A stretch of DNA of 64,000 nt from Actinophytocola xinjiangensis (GCF_001921215.1 NZ_MSIF01000001.1:992001-1056000), one strand, 5' to 3'. Positions 9,716-18,730 are shown, counted from the stretch's first letter. The notes: generated by a model from the sequence alone, not told the origin. Numbers and translations: made by a program.

Positions 9716-11115
9716 CCGGGGAACCGGTGGCGACCCGCGTGTCTCCACCGTGGATCGTGGTGCCGGTCCTGCTGAGCGGACCGCTGCTGAGCGCGATGGA
9801 CGCGTTCATCGTGACCGTGGCGATCCCGGCGCTGCAGGCGGACCTGGGAGCCGGGCCGGCGCAGGTGCAGCTCATCATCGCCGGGTACGCGCTGACCTAT
9901 GGGGCCGGCATGATCACCGGCGGCCGGCTCGGTGACCTGTTCGGGCGCCGCAGGATGTTCACCCTCGCGATCGCCCTGTTCACCGTCATGTCGATGCTGT
10001 GCGGATTGGCCACCAGCCCGGGTTTCCTGCTGGTGGCCAGGGTGGCGCAGGGGGCCGCCGCCGCGCTCATGGTGCCGCAGGTGCTCGCGATCTTCAGCGC
10101 CCTCTACGACGGGGAGGCCAGGGCGAAGGCCATCAACTGGTACGGCGTGGTCGCCGGTCTCGGCGCCGTGCTCGGCCAGGCCGTCAGCGGGCTGCTGATC
10201 ACCGCCGACCTGTTCGGCACGGGCTGGCGCGCGTGTTTCCTGATGAACGTCCCGGTCGGAGTGGCGGCGGTGGTGCTGGCCCTGCGGTTCGTGCCGGAGA
10301 CGCACGCGCCGGGCAGGCCACGGCTCGACCTGGTGGGAATGGTGCTCGTCACGGGTGCGCTGCTGGCCGTCGTGGTGCCGCTGACCGTGGGACGCGACCA
10401 CGGCTGGCCAGGCTGGACCTGGGTGTGCTTCGTCGCGGCGGTGCCGCTGTTCGTCGCGTTCGGCCGCCGCGAGCGCCGCGCGGAGTCGCCGGTGGTCGAC
10501 CTGGGCCTGTTCCGGCTGCGGGCCTTCTCCGTCGGGATGGCCTGCCAGTTGGTGTTCTGGACGGGGCAGGGCGCCTACTACCTGGTGCTGGGGCTGTATG
10601 CGCAACTCGGCAGGGGGCTGGACGCGCTGGCGAGCGGGCTGCTGTTCGTCGTGGTGAACGTCGGATTCCTGGCGAGCGCACTGGTGGCGCGCCGACTCGC
10701 GGACCTGCTCGGCCGGGACGTGCTCACCCTTGGCGCCGGCCTGCGGATCGTCGCGCTGACCGCCCAACTCGTCTTCGTGGCCCGCGCCGGCGACGGCGGG
10801 GACGTGGGGTGGCTGGTGCCGTGGTTGCTGCTCGACGGCGCGGGCATGGGCCTGATCGTCGCGCCGCTGTCGACGACCGTGCTGGCCAGGGTGCCGCACG
10901 CGCAGGTGGGGTCGGCGTCGGGCGTGCTGTCCACCGGCGTGCAGGTTGGTGTGTCCCTCGGCGTCGCGCTGGTGGGCCTGATCTTCTACGGCGCACTGGA
11001 CGGCGGCGGGTACGCGCAGGCCTTCGGCCGGAGTCTGCTGTACCCGATCGGCGTGGGTCTGGTGCTCGTGCTGCTGGTGCGGTTCCTCCCGGCCAGGAAG
11101 GCGGATGACGGATGA
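9709..11115 (+). CDS. MFS drug/peptide exporter (DHA2-type, about 14 membrane segments)
   Basis: 468 residues, almost wholly hydrophobic, with the MFS loop motif GRLGDLFGRRR after the second helix and the helix-5 region GLGAVLGQAVSG typical of drug:proton antiporters. Length and pattern fit the 14-helix DHA2 family, which exports antibiotics and other toxic compounds. It starts at the tandem GTG codons 9709/9712 that overlap the NRPS stop, and it ends in an ATGA overlap with the next thioesterase. It is therefore part of the peptide operon and most likely exports its product. A different substrate cannot be excluded. Confidence 0.9.
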   Translation: MVTGEPVATRVSPPWIVVPVLLSGPLLSAMDAFIVTVAIPALQADLGAGPAQVQLIIAGYALTYGAGMITGGRLGDLFGRRRMFTLAIALFTVMSMLCGLATSPGFLLVARVAQGAAAALMVPQVLAIFSALYDGEARAKAINWYGVVAGLGAVLGQAVSGLLITADLFGTGWRACFLMNVPVGVAAVVLALRFVPETHAPGRPRLDLVGMVLVTGALLAVVVPLTVGRDHGWPGWTWVCFVAAVPLFVAFGRRERRAESPVVDLGLFRLRAFSVGMACQLVFWTGQGAYYLVLGLYAQLGRGLDALASGLLFVVVNVGFLASALVARRLADLLGRDVLTLGAGLRIVALTAQLVFVARAGDGGDVGWLVPWLLLDGAGMGLIVAPLSTTVLARVPHAQVGSASGVLSTGVQVGVSLGVALVGLIFYGALDGGGYAQAFGRSLLYPIGVGLVLVLLVRFLPARKADDG

Positions 11116-11849
11116 GCTGGTTCCCCCCGACAGCTGGCGTGCGGGCCGGTACGCGGCTGTTCTGTCTGCCGCACGGCGGTTCCGGCGCGTCGGCCTACCA
11201 GCCGTGGCAGCCGCTGGTCCCCGACGGGGTCGGCCTGGTCCCGGTGCGGCTGCCCGGCCGGGAGAACCGGTTCGCCGAGCCGCCGGCCCGCACCGTCGAG
11301 GAGGTGGTCGACGCCTTGACCGGTCCGCTGCTGGCCCGCGCCGGCGACCGGTTCGCCCTGTTCGGCCACAGTCTGGGTGGGTTGCTGGCCTATGAACTGG
11401 CCCGCGCCACGACGAGGGCCGGACGTCCGCCGGTGCTGCTGGCCGTCTCCGGCTGCCCGGCTCCTCAGCTGTTGCCCCGCGCGGGAGCCCCACTCGTGCA
11501 CCTGATGACCGACGGGGACCTGCTCGCCCACGTCCGCGCGATCGCGGGCACCGCCGCCTCGGCGTTGGACGTGCCCGAACTCGCCGGCCTGATCGTGCCG
11601 GTCCTGCGCGCGGACTACGAGGTGTACGAGACCTATCGGCACCGTCGGGGGGAGCGGCTGCCCGTCCCGGTCATCGTCCTCGCCGGCGAGGACGATCCGG
11701 AGGTGTCCACGACCGAACTGTCCGCCTGGCGTGAACTCTGCACCCGGACCCCGGAGTTCCACACCTTCCCCGGCGGCCATTTCTACCTGTCCGACCACCC
11801 CGAGGTGGCGGTCGACGCCGTCCTGAGCGGCCTGCGAGGAACGGGCTGA
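11112..11849 (+). CDS. Type II (editing) thioesterase
   Basis: 245 residues and a complete stand-alone thioesterase: LFCLPHGGSGASAY at the start, PGRENRFAEPP, nucleophile elbow GHSLGG, an Asp in GEDDPE and the catalytic His in GGHFYLS. Such enzymes clear mis-primed or stalled acyl groups from PCP domains in trans. The ATG overlaps the exporter stop (ATGA), so it is the last gene of the peptide operon. Together with the N-terminal domain of the first gene, the operon has two thioesterases of the same family. The stand-alone copy is probably for editing and the fused one for release. Confidence 0.93.
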   Translation: MSWFPPTAGVRAGTRLFCLPHGGSGASAYQPWQPLVPDGVGLVPVRLPGRENRFAEPPARTVEEVVDALTGPLLARAGDRFALFGHSLGGLLAYELARATTRAGRPPVLLAVSGCPAPQLLPRAGAPLVHLMTDGDLLAHVRAIAGTAASALDVPELAGLIVPVLRADYEVYETYRHRRGERLPVPVIVLAGEDDPEVSTTELSAWRELCTRTPEFHTFPGGHFYLSDHPEVAVDAVLSGLRGTG

Positions 11850-12120
11850 CCGTGACCGTAGGTGCTCGCGGGCGCCGAAGGCCAAGGCCTACCCAGGCCA
11901 GTGCCACTGAGACTGACCCTGGTAGCACCTCCTGGAATCACGGGCTGTGTCCGCCCGGCTGTCCGTGACGCGGAAATGTCCGCGCGGGTTTGGGTGGTGC
12001 GGAATGGATGATCACGATCGGTACCCTGATGGCGTCCGCGAAGGGGTGCGGGGAGTTGCGCGCGGAGCCGGCTCGTGGTCGTGCCATGATGCTGGGCGTT
12101 TCAGTCACTGAGGGAGGCCC
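11850..12120. other. Intergenic region between the NRPS operon and the ESX-like island
   Basis: No convincing gene. A 7-base inverted repeat (AGGTGCT at 11860-11866, AGCACCT at 11924-11930) and a GGCCAAGGCC palindrome at 11880-11889 may be part of the NRPS operon's 3' end, but no classic stem-plus-T-tract is seen. The ribosome site GAGGGAGG (about 12111-12118) precedes the next gene. The promoter of the island should be in the last 100 bases; I cannot assign its boxes with confidence. Confidence 0.4.
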
Positions 12121-12594
12121 ATGTCCAGCCAGATGGACCAGATGATCGCCGAGTTTGACAGGTTCCGGTCCAGGATTCGTCAGGCTGAGGCTCGTTTCGA
12201 GGGCGTCGAGGAGATGACTGAGCGAATCTCCCAGGTTCGGAGCGTCGCGACGTCGCCGGACCGGAACGTGACGGTCACCGCGGGCGCCAACGGCACGGTC
12301 ACCGGCATCGAACTCGCCCAGGGCGCCATGAGTCTCGGCCCGGCGGAACTGTCCGCGACGCTCATGGACACCCTCCGCCAGGCCGTTGCCGGCGCCGTCA
12401 GGCAGCAGGCCGAGGCCGTGGACGATGCCTTCGGTGACGCGTTCGGAATCAACACCTCGGATCAGGTCCGCCAGGCACAGGCCGAGGCGTTCGGTGGACC
12501 CGCCGACGACCGCCGGACAGAGGAGTTCCCCCACGGCCGCGCATCCGATCCGTCGGACGATGATTTCGACGAGGACACCATCTACCGGCGCTGA
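12121..12594 (+). CDS. YbaB/EbfC-like nucleoid-associated family protein
   Basis: 157 residues. The N-terminal half is a charged helix (MDQMIAEFDRFRSRIRQAEARF), followed by the strand pattern RNVTVTAGANGTVTGIEL and a C-terminal helix, the shape of the YbaB/EbfC family. The tail from about residue 125 is acidic and disordered. In actinomycetes, members of this family often precede WXG100/ESX genes, as here. The function of those copies is not established. They may bind DNA, or be chaperones or substrates of type VII secretion. The ATG has a strong GAGGGAGG site. The next gene starts 16 bp downstream, so the two are probably co-transcribed. Confidence 0.8.
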   Translation: MSSQMDQMIAEFDRFRSRIRQAEARFEGVEEMTERISQVRSVATSPDRNVTVTAGANGTVTGIELAQGAMSLGPAELSATLMDTLRQAVAGAVRQQAEAVDDAFGDAFGINTSDQVRQAQAEAFGGPADDRRTEEFPHGRASDPSDDDFDEDTIYRR

Positions 12595-12610
12595 CCGACG
12601 GGACACGACG

Positions 12611-12943
12611 ATGTCAGACGGAATTCAGGTCGACACCTCCGCCCTTTCCGCCTACGCGGGCCAACTCGGCTACTACGAGCAGGAGGCCGACAAGTTCGGG
12701 AACCTGGTCGACGCGGCCGACGTGACCAACGAGGCGTGGGGCGTGGTCGGGGCCTTCGCGAAACAGGGCTACACCGACCGGCTCGCCGAACTACGGTCTC
12801 TGCTCAACGACATGAAGGACGGCGTGAACGCGCTCGTCACCAAGGTGAACCAGTCGGCGGCGATGTACGAGGGCAACGAGGAGGCCGGAGTGATCAGGTT
12901 CGGCCAACACGAGGCCGAGATCGACGCGACGGGGGGCCAGTGA
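12611..12943 (+). CDS. ESX/WXG100-superfamily-like small protein
   Basis: 110 residues, predicted to be a helical hairpin: IQVDTSALSAYAGQLGYYEQEADKF, a loop with the AWG element of a WXG-like turn (residues about 43-45), then a long second helix ending in a polar tail. The layout matches EspC/WXG100-related type VII substrates of actinobacteria. The stop overlaps the ATG of the next gene by one base (TGATG), which points to translational coupling and probably to a partner relationship with the larger protein. No FtsK/SpoIIIE ATPase, EccB-E or mycosin homologue is present in the window, so secretion would depend on machinery elsewhere. Confidence 0.75.
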   Translation: MSDGIQVDTSALSAYAGQLGYYEQEADKFGNLVDAADVTNEAWGVVGAFAKQGYTDRLAELRSLLNDMKDGVNALVTKVNQSAAMYEGNEEAGVIRFGQHEAEIDATGGQ

Positions 12944-14082
12944 TGACCGGTGAGCAGCGCAGTATCGCCGACACGCTGAACGTCGAGGGCTACGACGAGA
13001 GCACGAGCGCGAACATCGACCGCGCGGTCGGACACGTTCCCGTCGTGGGCACGGTGTACAAGGCCGGCAAGTCCATCGCCGCGCACGCCCAGGAGGCGGC
13101 CAACGCGGACAATCCGGCCGAACTCGCGTCGGCCGGCGCCGCGCTGGTCGGCGACGGTGCCGCGTTCGTCGGTGCCGCCGCCGCGGACGCGGTCACCTTT
13201 GCCATGGACCCGATCGGCTGGCTGGTGAGCCACGGGCTGAACATGCTGCTCGAACTGGTCCAGCCGTTGCAGGACGCCCTGCACCAGGTCACCGGTGACG
13301 GACCGGCGATCGGGCACGCGTCGGACAACTTCGTCACGATCGCGCAGGGCTTCGTCGCGCTGGCCGACGATTTCGAGAGCACCGGCGACACCGCGCTCAA
13401 GGACTGGATCGACGACGCCGGCAACGCGGCGCGGGAGGCGCTCGGCGACTTCTCGGCGGGAATCCGCGGCGTCGGTTCGGCCGCGGGGTCGGTGGCCGAG
13501 GTACTGCGGATGTGGTCGATGGTCATGGTGGTCATCGAGGAGGTGATCAAGGCCATCATCACCGAGTTGGTGTCCTGGCTGATCACCATCTGGTTGCCCG
13601 CCCTCGCGGCCTCGGTCATCAGCTTCGGCAGCTCGGTCGCGGCCGCGATGACCGCGTCCATCGCGAAGGCCGCCAGTGTGCTGAAGAAGGTCACCGGCTA
13701 CCTCGGCAGGTTCGGCAGACTGCTCGACACGTTCATCGACTTCCTGGCGAAGTACTCCACGAAGGTCGTGGAAGCGACGAGGAAGTTCCGGATCGGCACC
13801 TACGCCGGCGAATCGAAGTTCTCCCTCAACGTCCTGGAGAACACCGCGGGCGTCGCACTCACCCCGAGCAACCGGGCACTCACCACCATGTTCGGCACGG
13901 CGGTGGGGGCCAGGCCGCTGGTGGCCGGAGCGGGCGTCAAGGCCGGGATCGGCGCGGGGAAGGCCGTCTACGGCGAGGGGTCGGAGGACGTCGCACTGGG
14001 AGGGGACGAGCCATGGTTCGACAAGAGCGAGATCGGCGGGAACCGAAGCGCGGAGGAAACCAGGCGGAATCTCGACGTCTAG
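12943..14082 (+). CDS. Putative type VII secretion-associated protein with central hydrophobic segment
   Basis: 379 residues. No enzyme motif is recognised. The N-terminal 90 residues are alanine-rich and polar. The region around residues 185-245 is strongly hydrophobic and could form two or three membrane segments or a pore-like helical bundle. The C-terminal part is basic, then polar. Large alanine/glycine-rich proteins with a hydrophobic middle are common partners of WXG100 genes and include polymorphic-toxin scaffolds. Here there is no recognisable C-terminal toxin domain. It begins one base before the end of the WXG100-like gene, and its last 70 bases overlap the next reading frame. The function is unknown; the type VII link rests on context only. 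Confidence 0.7.
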   Translation: MTGEQRSIADTLNVEGYDESTSANIDRAVGHVPVVGTVYKAGKSIAAHAQEAANADNPAELASAGAALVGDGAAFVGAAAADAVTFAMDPIGWLVSHGLNMLLELVQPLQDALHQVTGDGPAIGHASDNFVTIAQGFVALADDFESTGDTALKDWIDDAGNAAREALGDFSAGIRGVGSAAGSVAEVLRMWSMVMVVIEEVIKAIITELVSWLITIWLPALAASVISFGSSVAAAMTASIAKAASVLKKVTGYLGRFGRLLDTFIDFLAKYSTKVVEATRKFRIGTYAGESKFSLNVLENTAGVALTPSNRALTTMFGTAVGARPLVAGAGVKAGIGAGKAVYGEGSEDVALGGDEPWFDKSEIGGNRSAEETRRNLDV

Positions 14083-14732
14083 CTGCGCGCAAGATACTCG
14101 AGAGCCAGGATCGCTACGACAAGAAGGCTCACGAGGCGCAGGTACAACCCGGTTTCCGCGAAACCGTCGAACGGCTGATGCGGGACCAGTGGAATGAACC
14201 GGTGATCGTACTCCGTCTCGGCGACATTTCCGACGTGGGATTCGATGTTCCAGGACGGAGAAAAGACGGCACCGTCGCGGGGAAACGGCTGGTCAGGCGA
14301 TTCTTCTGGAACATCGGACGCGGCGTGGCCGTCGTCGCGGTGAACATCATTTCGCCGCTGTTCGACGGCCTCGGTGCCGGCAATCCACTGAAGCGGCAGA
14401 TCCTCGTGACCGGCCCGGCGAACGCGATGGCCCTCGACCTGCTCGACAGCATCCGGCGAGCGCAGGGGCCATGGCTGGTCTGCTCCCCGTCCTCGCTCGC
14501 GGTGGTCGACACCGGATCCACCTACATCGAGCCACACGATGCCCCGCCGCCGCGAATCCTCTGGCAGGCGCGAGAACCACAACGACCACGGATCGACTTC
14601 CGGAAACGCACGATCACCTGGCCGGACGACTCCGTGTTCGCGTTCCCGCTTCACAGCCGGCCGGAATCCCAACACCTGCGAACGTACTTCGAGCCACCGG
14701 ACACCATCCACTGGCACGGACGCCCCCTGTGA
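14013..14732 (+). CDS. Hypothetical protein overlapping the ESX-like gene
   Basis: 239 residues from the ATG at 14013, which has a GGGAGGGG ribosome site about 7 bases upstream. The start lies 70 bp inside the preceding gene in another frame. I recognise no family. The N-terminal 30 residues are very basic. A hydrophobic stretch follows (GRGVAVVAVNIISPLFDGLG, about residues 95-114), then an alternating beta-rich part (WLVCSPSSLAVVDTGS) ending in IHWHGRPL. It reads like the cytoplasmic SPR1/immunity-like proteins that follow secreted proteins, so an immunity or chaperone role for the upstream gene is possible. That is speculation. The long overlap suggests strict co-expression. Confidence 0.7.
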   Translation: MVRQERDRREPKRGGNQAESRRLAARKILESQDRYDKKAHEAQVQPGFRETVERLMRDQWNEPVIVLRLGDISDVGFDVPGRRKDGTVAGKRLVRRFFWNIGRGVAVVAVNIISPLFDGLGAGNPLKRQILVTGPANAMALDLLDSIRRAQGPWLVCSPSSLAVVDTGSTYIEPHDAPPPRILWQAREPQRPRIDFRKRTITWPDDSVFAFPLHSRPESQHLRTYFEPPDTIHWHGRPL

Positions 14733-14755
14733 CGCCAGGACTCCCCGCGGTTCGG

Positions 14756-15892
14756 TCAGGGCAACCACGCACCCCGTAGCGGAATCCGAACGGTGATGTC
14801 CAGCCCGCCACCCTGGTTGGCGACGGCGTCGATCTCACCGTGATGTGCCTGCACCACAGCCCGTACGATGGACAACCCTAGCCCCGCCCCACCATCGGCG
14901 GCACGAACGAACGGCTCCAGCAACCGGTCGACACGATCCGGCGCGACCGCCCGCCCGGTATTGCGGACGCGGAGAAAGACACCACCGCCCGAAGCGCCGG
15001 TGACCACGACAACCCGGCCACCACGGTGATTGTGGCGGATCGCGTTGCCGACAAGATTGGCAGCCATCCGCTCCAACAACACCGGATCACCCCGCAACGG
15101 CGCGGCCCGCAGCTCACGATGCACCTCGATGTCCTGATCGGACAGCGGACCTGCCACCTCACTCAATGCCGAGCCGGCGATCGTGGCCAGGTCGGCAGGC
15201 CGAGGATTCGTGACACCGGCATTACTGCGGGCGAGCGCCAGCAACCCGTCGAGAGTGTGCCTGCTGTCGTCCGCCGCCGCCCGGACGTCCTCGGCCATGG
15301 TCAACAACTCGGTACGGGTGGGCGCGCCGTCCAGCGTCACGTCGACGGCGGTGCGGATGGTGGTGAGCGGGGTCCGCAGCTCGTGCGCGGCGTTCGCCGT
15401 GAACAGCCGCTGGCCTTCCAGCGCCCGGTCCCGCTCGGTGATGCCGCGCTCGATGCGGTCCAGCATCCCGTTGACCGTGGTGGCCAGGGCAGCCAGCTCG
15501 TCGTGGGGCGGATGGACCGGCACCCGGTCCGAAAGGTGCTCCGCGGACAGACGCTGGGCGGTCGCCGAGATCGCGCGGATCGGCCGGAGCACCCGGCCCG
15601 CCACGAGCCAGCCGAGCACCGCGGCCAGTACCGCGACCACAGCCAGCGCGATCGCGGCCTGCGCCACCAAGGCAGCCAGGGTCTCGTCGCGCACCTGGTC
15701 GGTCAGCCCGGGCACGGCCAGCGAGGGCGGCGGCGGAGCCCCTTCGGTCCGGTCGATGCGCACGGCGATGACGCGGTCGGCCAGGTGCTGGCGCATCAGC
15801 ACGTACGTGAGCGCCGCCAGCACCACGCCCGCGACCAGCACCAGTCCCGTGTAGAGCAGCGTCAGCCTGCCGCGTGCCGACAGGTGCGTCAT
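14756..15892 (-). CDS. Sensor histidine kinase (OmpR-partner type)
   Basis: 378 residues. Two membrane helices (about residues 12-34 and 85-107) flank a short extracellular loop, followed by a HAMP segment (RVLRPIRAISATAQRLS). The phospho-acceptor His lies in AHELRTPLTTIR, the N box in NLVGNAIRHN and the G box in GAGLGLSIV. It starts at ATG 15892, overlapping the regulator's stop (ATGA), so sensor and regulator form one operon. The signal is unknown. The divergent neighbour is a secreted penicillin-recognising hydrolase, so cell-wall or beta-lactam stress is a reasonable guess. Confidence 0.92.
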   Translation of the reverse strand: MTHLSARGRLTLLYTGLVLVAGVVLAALTYVLMRQHLADRVIAVRIDRTEGAPPPPSLAVPGLTDQVRDETLAALVAQAAIALAVVAVLAAVLGWLVAGRVLRPIRAISATAQRLSAEHLSDRVPVHPPHDELAALATTVNGMLDRIERGITERDRALEGQRLFTANAAHELRTPLTTIRTAVDVTLDGAPTRTELLTMAEDVRAAADDSRHTLDGLLALARSNAGVTNPRPADLATIAGSALSEVAGPLSDQDIEVHRELRAAPLRGDPVLLERMAANLVGNAIRHNHRGGRVVVVTGASGGGVFLRVRNTGRAVAPDRVDRLLEPFVRAADGGAGLGLSIVRAVVQAHHGEIDAVANQGGGLDITVRIPLRGAWLP

Positions 15893-16545
15893 GGCCGGAA
15901 TCGGTAGCCGGCGCCGGTGACCGTGTCGATCAGTGGCGGATCGCCGAGCTTGCGGCGCAGCGTGCCGACGGTGATGCGGACGGCGTTGGTGAACGGGTCC
16001 GCGTGCTCGTCCCACACCTTGTCCAGCAACGTCTCCGCGCTGACCACGTCACCCGGCGCCGCGAGCAGCCACGCCAGCACGCCGAACTCCTTGGGGGTCA
16101 GCGAAAGCAGACGGCCCGCGCGCTCGGCCGTGCGTCGTGCCGGGTCGAGTGTCACGTCGGCGGCCCGCAGCACCGGCGGCCGGGCCGGGGCGCTGCGCCG
16201 GGCCAGTGCGTGGACCCTGGCCACGAGTTCGGAGAACGCGAACGGTTTGCCGAGGTAGTCGTCGGCGCCGAGGGTGAGTCCGTCGACGCGGTCCTCGACG
16301 GTGCCGGACGCGGTCAGCATCAGGACCCGGGACTCGCCGCGTTCCGCGAGACGCCTGCACACCGTGTCGCCGTGCACCCGCGGCAGGTCCCGGTCGAGCA
16401 CCACCACGTCATACGGAGTGGGGCCGCACATGTCCAGCGCGGTCCCGCCGTCGTGCGCCACGTCGACGGCGAACCCGTGCTTGCGCAGCCCGGCCGCGAT
16501 GTACCTGGCCAGCGGCTCCTCGTCCTCCACCAGCAACACCCGCAT
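15889..16545 (-). CDS. OmpR/PhoB-family response regulator
   Basis: 218 residues: receiver domain with the acidic pair (VEDEE), phospho-acceptor Asp51 in VVLDRDLP, a Thr/Ala switch (LTAS) and Lys in KPFAF. A winged-helix effector follows, with LTPKEFGVLAWLL and the recognition region TNAVRITVGTLRRKLG. The gene is translated just before the kinase. The chosen ATG at 16545 gives the standard N-terminus MRVLLVEDEE; the frame is open far upstream but without family similarity. Its promoter must lie in the 114 bp shared with the divergent hydrolase gene at 16660, which is the most likely target besides its own operon. Confidence 0.93.
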   Translation of the reverse strand: MRVLLVEDEEPLARYIAAGLRKHGFAVDVAHDGGTALDMCGPTPYDVVVLDRDLPRVHGDTVCRRLAERGESRVLMLTASGTVEDRVDGLTLGADDYLGKPFAFSELVARVHALARRSAPARPPVLRAADVTLDPARRTAERAGRLLSLTPKEFGVLAWLLAAPGDVVSAETLLDKVWDEHADPFTNAVRITVGTLRRKLGDPPLIDTVTGAGYRFRP

Positions 16546-16659
16546 GCGCCGAGTGTCGTCACCGGGACCTATGGATTTCGTATGGCCGCGAGCGCGCCGG
16601 CCCATACCGCCGCCCCGGTAGACCTTCCCGCACACACGACGACCGAAGGAGACACAGCC

Positions 16660-17844
16660 ATGGCGACCCCGTCCCGGCGTTCGGTGCTCGGCCTGCTCGG
16701 CGTGGCCCCGGTGGCCGCGCTCGCGGCGGGCCCAGCTCTCGCCACCCAGGGCAGCGGCCGGCTTCCCGGCACGCTGCGGCCCGGCGGTGAACTCGACCGG
16801 CTGGTCGCCGACAGGGCGGCGCGCGACCAGTTCTCCGGCTCGCTCCTGCTGACCAACCGGGGCCGGACCGTCCTGGCGCGTTCGTACGGCATGGCCGACC
16901 TGGGACGCGACGTCAAGAACGGGCCCGGCACCGCGTTCGCGCTCGCGTCCGTGACCAAGCTGTTCACCGCGACGGCCGTCGCGCAGCTGGTGCGGCAGGG
17001 CAAGGTGTCCCACAACGGCACGCTCGGTACCTATGTGGACGGTGTGCCGGACGCACTCAGGGACATCACCGTGCACCACCTGCTGACGCACACGTCCGGT
17101 CTCGGCGACTACCACGGCATGCCCGGCTTCCGGGAGGAGTCGGCCACGTGGACCAGCGCGGCACAGGTCATGTCCGGCATCACCGGCTACGTCCTGCGCT
17201 CGACGCCGATGTTCGCGCCGGGCGCTGGCTGGGCCTACAGCAACTCCGGCTACCACCTGCTCGGCGAGATCGTGGCGCGGGCGAGTGGCACGCCCTATCA
17301 CGACTACGTGCGTGAGCACGTGTTCGCCGCGGCCGGGATGACCGGCGCGGACTTCGTCACCAAGCCGCGCTGGCTGACCGACCGGAACGTCGCCCACCCG
17401 TACCGCCGCGACGAGCAGGGCCGGTGGACCGACACGGTGGCGGAGTTCGGGTTCGTCGGCACCCCGGCGGGGGAGGCGTTCGCGACCGCCGCCGACCTCG
17501 ACCGGTTCGCCCGTCTCCTGTACAGGGAACGGCTTGTCGACGGGCCGGCAACGCACCTGATGCTGAGCGGGAAGGTCCCGCCCGGGCCGCCCCCCGGCGG
17601 CGGGAACCCGCCACCGCCGAGCGGCCGGCCGGCGTGGACGGTCTTCCAGTGCTATGGCCCCCAGGGCACGCTGCTCGGCGGCCAGTGGAGCTACGGGCAC
17701 ACCGGCGGCAACCCGGCCGGCATCGCGACCGCGGTCGAGTTCTTCCCGGACAGCGACTGGGTGCTGGTCGTGCTCACCAACCACGCCGACACCCCGATGC
17801 GGGAGATCGTCGAGACCGCGCGGGGGCTGATCACCGGCACGTGA
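16660..17844 (+). CDS. Tat-exported serine beta-lactamase-fold hydrolase (class C/DD-peptidase-like)
   Basis: 394 residues. The N-terminus SRRSVLGLLG is a twin-arginine signal with an alanine-rich cleavage region ending near residue 29. The beta-lactamase/PBP fold shows SVTK (Ser97, Lys100), YSN (193-195) and the HTGG element replacing KTG. Such proteins are D-Ala-D-Ala carboxypeptidases, esterases or class C-like beta-lactamases; the exact substrate cannot be read from sequence. A proline/glycine-rich insertion (PPGPPPGGGNPPPPSG) sits near residue 310. An AAGGAGA site lies 7-8 bases before the ATG. The 3' end overlaps the convergent LysR gene by 14 bp. Confidence 0.9.
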   Translation: MATPSRRSVLGLLGVAPVAALAAGPALATQGSGRLPGTLRPGGELDRLVADRAARDQFSGSLLLTNRGRTVLARSYGMADLGRDVKNGPGTAFALASVTKLFTATAVAQLVRQGKVSHNGTLGTYVDGVPDALRDITVHHLLTHTSGLGDYHGMPGFREESATWTSAAQVMSGITGYVLRSTPMFAPGAGWAYSNSGYHLLGEIVARASGTPYHDYVREHVFAAAGMTGADFVTKPRWLTDRNVAHPYRRDEQGRWTDTVAEFGFVGTPAGEAFATAADLDRFARLLYRERLVDGPATHLMLSGKVPPGPPPGGGNPPPPSGRPAWTVFQCYGPQGTLLGGQWSYGHTGGNPAGIATAVEFFPDSDWVLVVLTNHADTPMREIVETARGLITGT

Positions 17845-18706
17845 CCGCGGCGGCCTCGGTGAGCGCGGCCACGACGGCGGCGACGGCGGGCGGGTCGGGC
17901 GGGTCGCCGTAGGTGGCGGCGTGGATCTGGCGGCGGAAGCCGCTGAGCTCGGTGGCGTGGAAGCCGGGCCTGCGGTGCGCCTTGAGCGCGAGCCCTGGCT
18001 GGGTGGAGACACCGACGCCCGCCGCGACCAGGGCCTGCACGACGACGATGTCGTCGCTGTGCGAGACGATACGGGGGCTGAAGCCGTGGCGCCCGCACAC
18101 GGACTTCAGCTCCTCCTGACACCGGTCGCACCCACCGATCCACGCGTCGTCGCGGTGGTCGGTGATGCGGTCGTCCTCGCGCAGGCTGAGCAGGTAGATC
18201 GAGTCGTCGCCGAGGTGGACCAGGCGGACGCCTTCCTCGTCGAGCGGGGCATCGGCGGGGCGGAACACCAACGCGACGTCGACGTCACCGTGGCGCAGCA
18301 TCCGCAGTGCCTCGACCGGGTGCCGTTCGTACAGGCTGAGCTGGAGCCCCGGATGCGCGTCGGCCAGTTCGGCGGCCGCGTTCGGCACGATCGTGCTCAG
18401 CGTGGACGCGTTGGCGGCCAGCCGGACCCGCCCCGCCCGCAGGTCGACCTGGGTGGCCAGCTCGCTGGCCGCCGCGTCGACCCGGCCCACGATCTCGGCG
18501 GCCCGGTTGGCCAGCAACCGCCCCTCCGGCGTCAGCCGGATCCCGCGTCCGATCCGCTGCACGAGCTTCACACCGGTGGCCGCCTCCAGGCGGGACAGGT
18601 GGTGGCTCACCGACGGCTGGGAGTAGTGCAGCTGCTTCGCCGCCTCGGTCACCGACCCGTACCGGGCCACCGCTGCGAGCACCCTGAGATGCACCAGGTT
18701 GAGCAT
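17831..18706 (-). CDS. LysR-family transcriptional regulator
   Basis: 291 residues. The N-terminal winged helix (HLRVLAAVARYGSVTEAAKQLHYSQPSVSHHLSRLE) is followed by a LysR substrate-binding domain. A cysteine pair, CDRCQ (about residues 192-195), plus Cys near 202 in the effector domain could form a metal or redox site. That is unusual and may matter because the divergent genes include a thiol dioxygenase. The gene is divergent from the DHFR-like reductase, and the 74-bp gap carries a good inverted repeat for a LysR dimer. It probably regulates that two-gene unit and itself. Confidence 0.92.
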   Translation of the reverse strand: MLNLVHLRVLAAVARYGSVTEAAKQLHYSQPSVSHHLSRLEAATGVKLVQRIGRGIRLTPEGRLLANRAAEIVGRVDAAASELATQVDLRAGRVRLAANASTLSTIVPNAAAELADAHPGLQLSLYERHPVEALRMLRHGDVDVALVFRPADAPLDEEGVRLVHLGDDSIYLLSLREDDRITDHRDDAWIGGCDRCQEELKSVCGRHGFSPRIVSHSDDIVVVQALVAAGVGVSTQPGLALKAHRRPGFHATELSGFRRQIHAATYGDPPDPPAVAAVVAALTEAAAVTCR

Positions 18707-18709
18707 TCA

Positions 18710-18730
18710 TCAACAATATCAATGTGTTGA
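18710..18730. promoter_or_regulatory. Candidate LysR operator
   Basis: TCAACA (18710-18715) and TGTTGA (18725-18730) form an inverted repeat with a 9-base AT-rich spacer, overlapping the first bases upstream of the LysR start at 18706 and about 50 bases before the reductase start at 18781. It is one of the few AT-rich stretches here. The T-N11-A-type symmetry fits a LysR site. Confidence 0.6.

Noticed and set aside
15893-16015. Longer N-terminus for the sensor kinase
   Set aside because: It overlaps the response regulator's coding region and is Arg/His-rich; ATG 15892 gives the membrane helix at once and an ATGA overlap.
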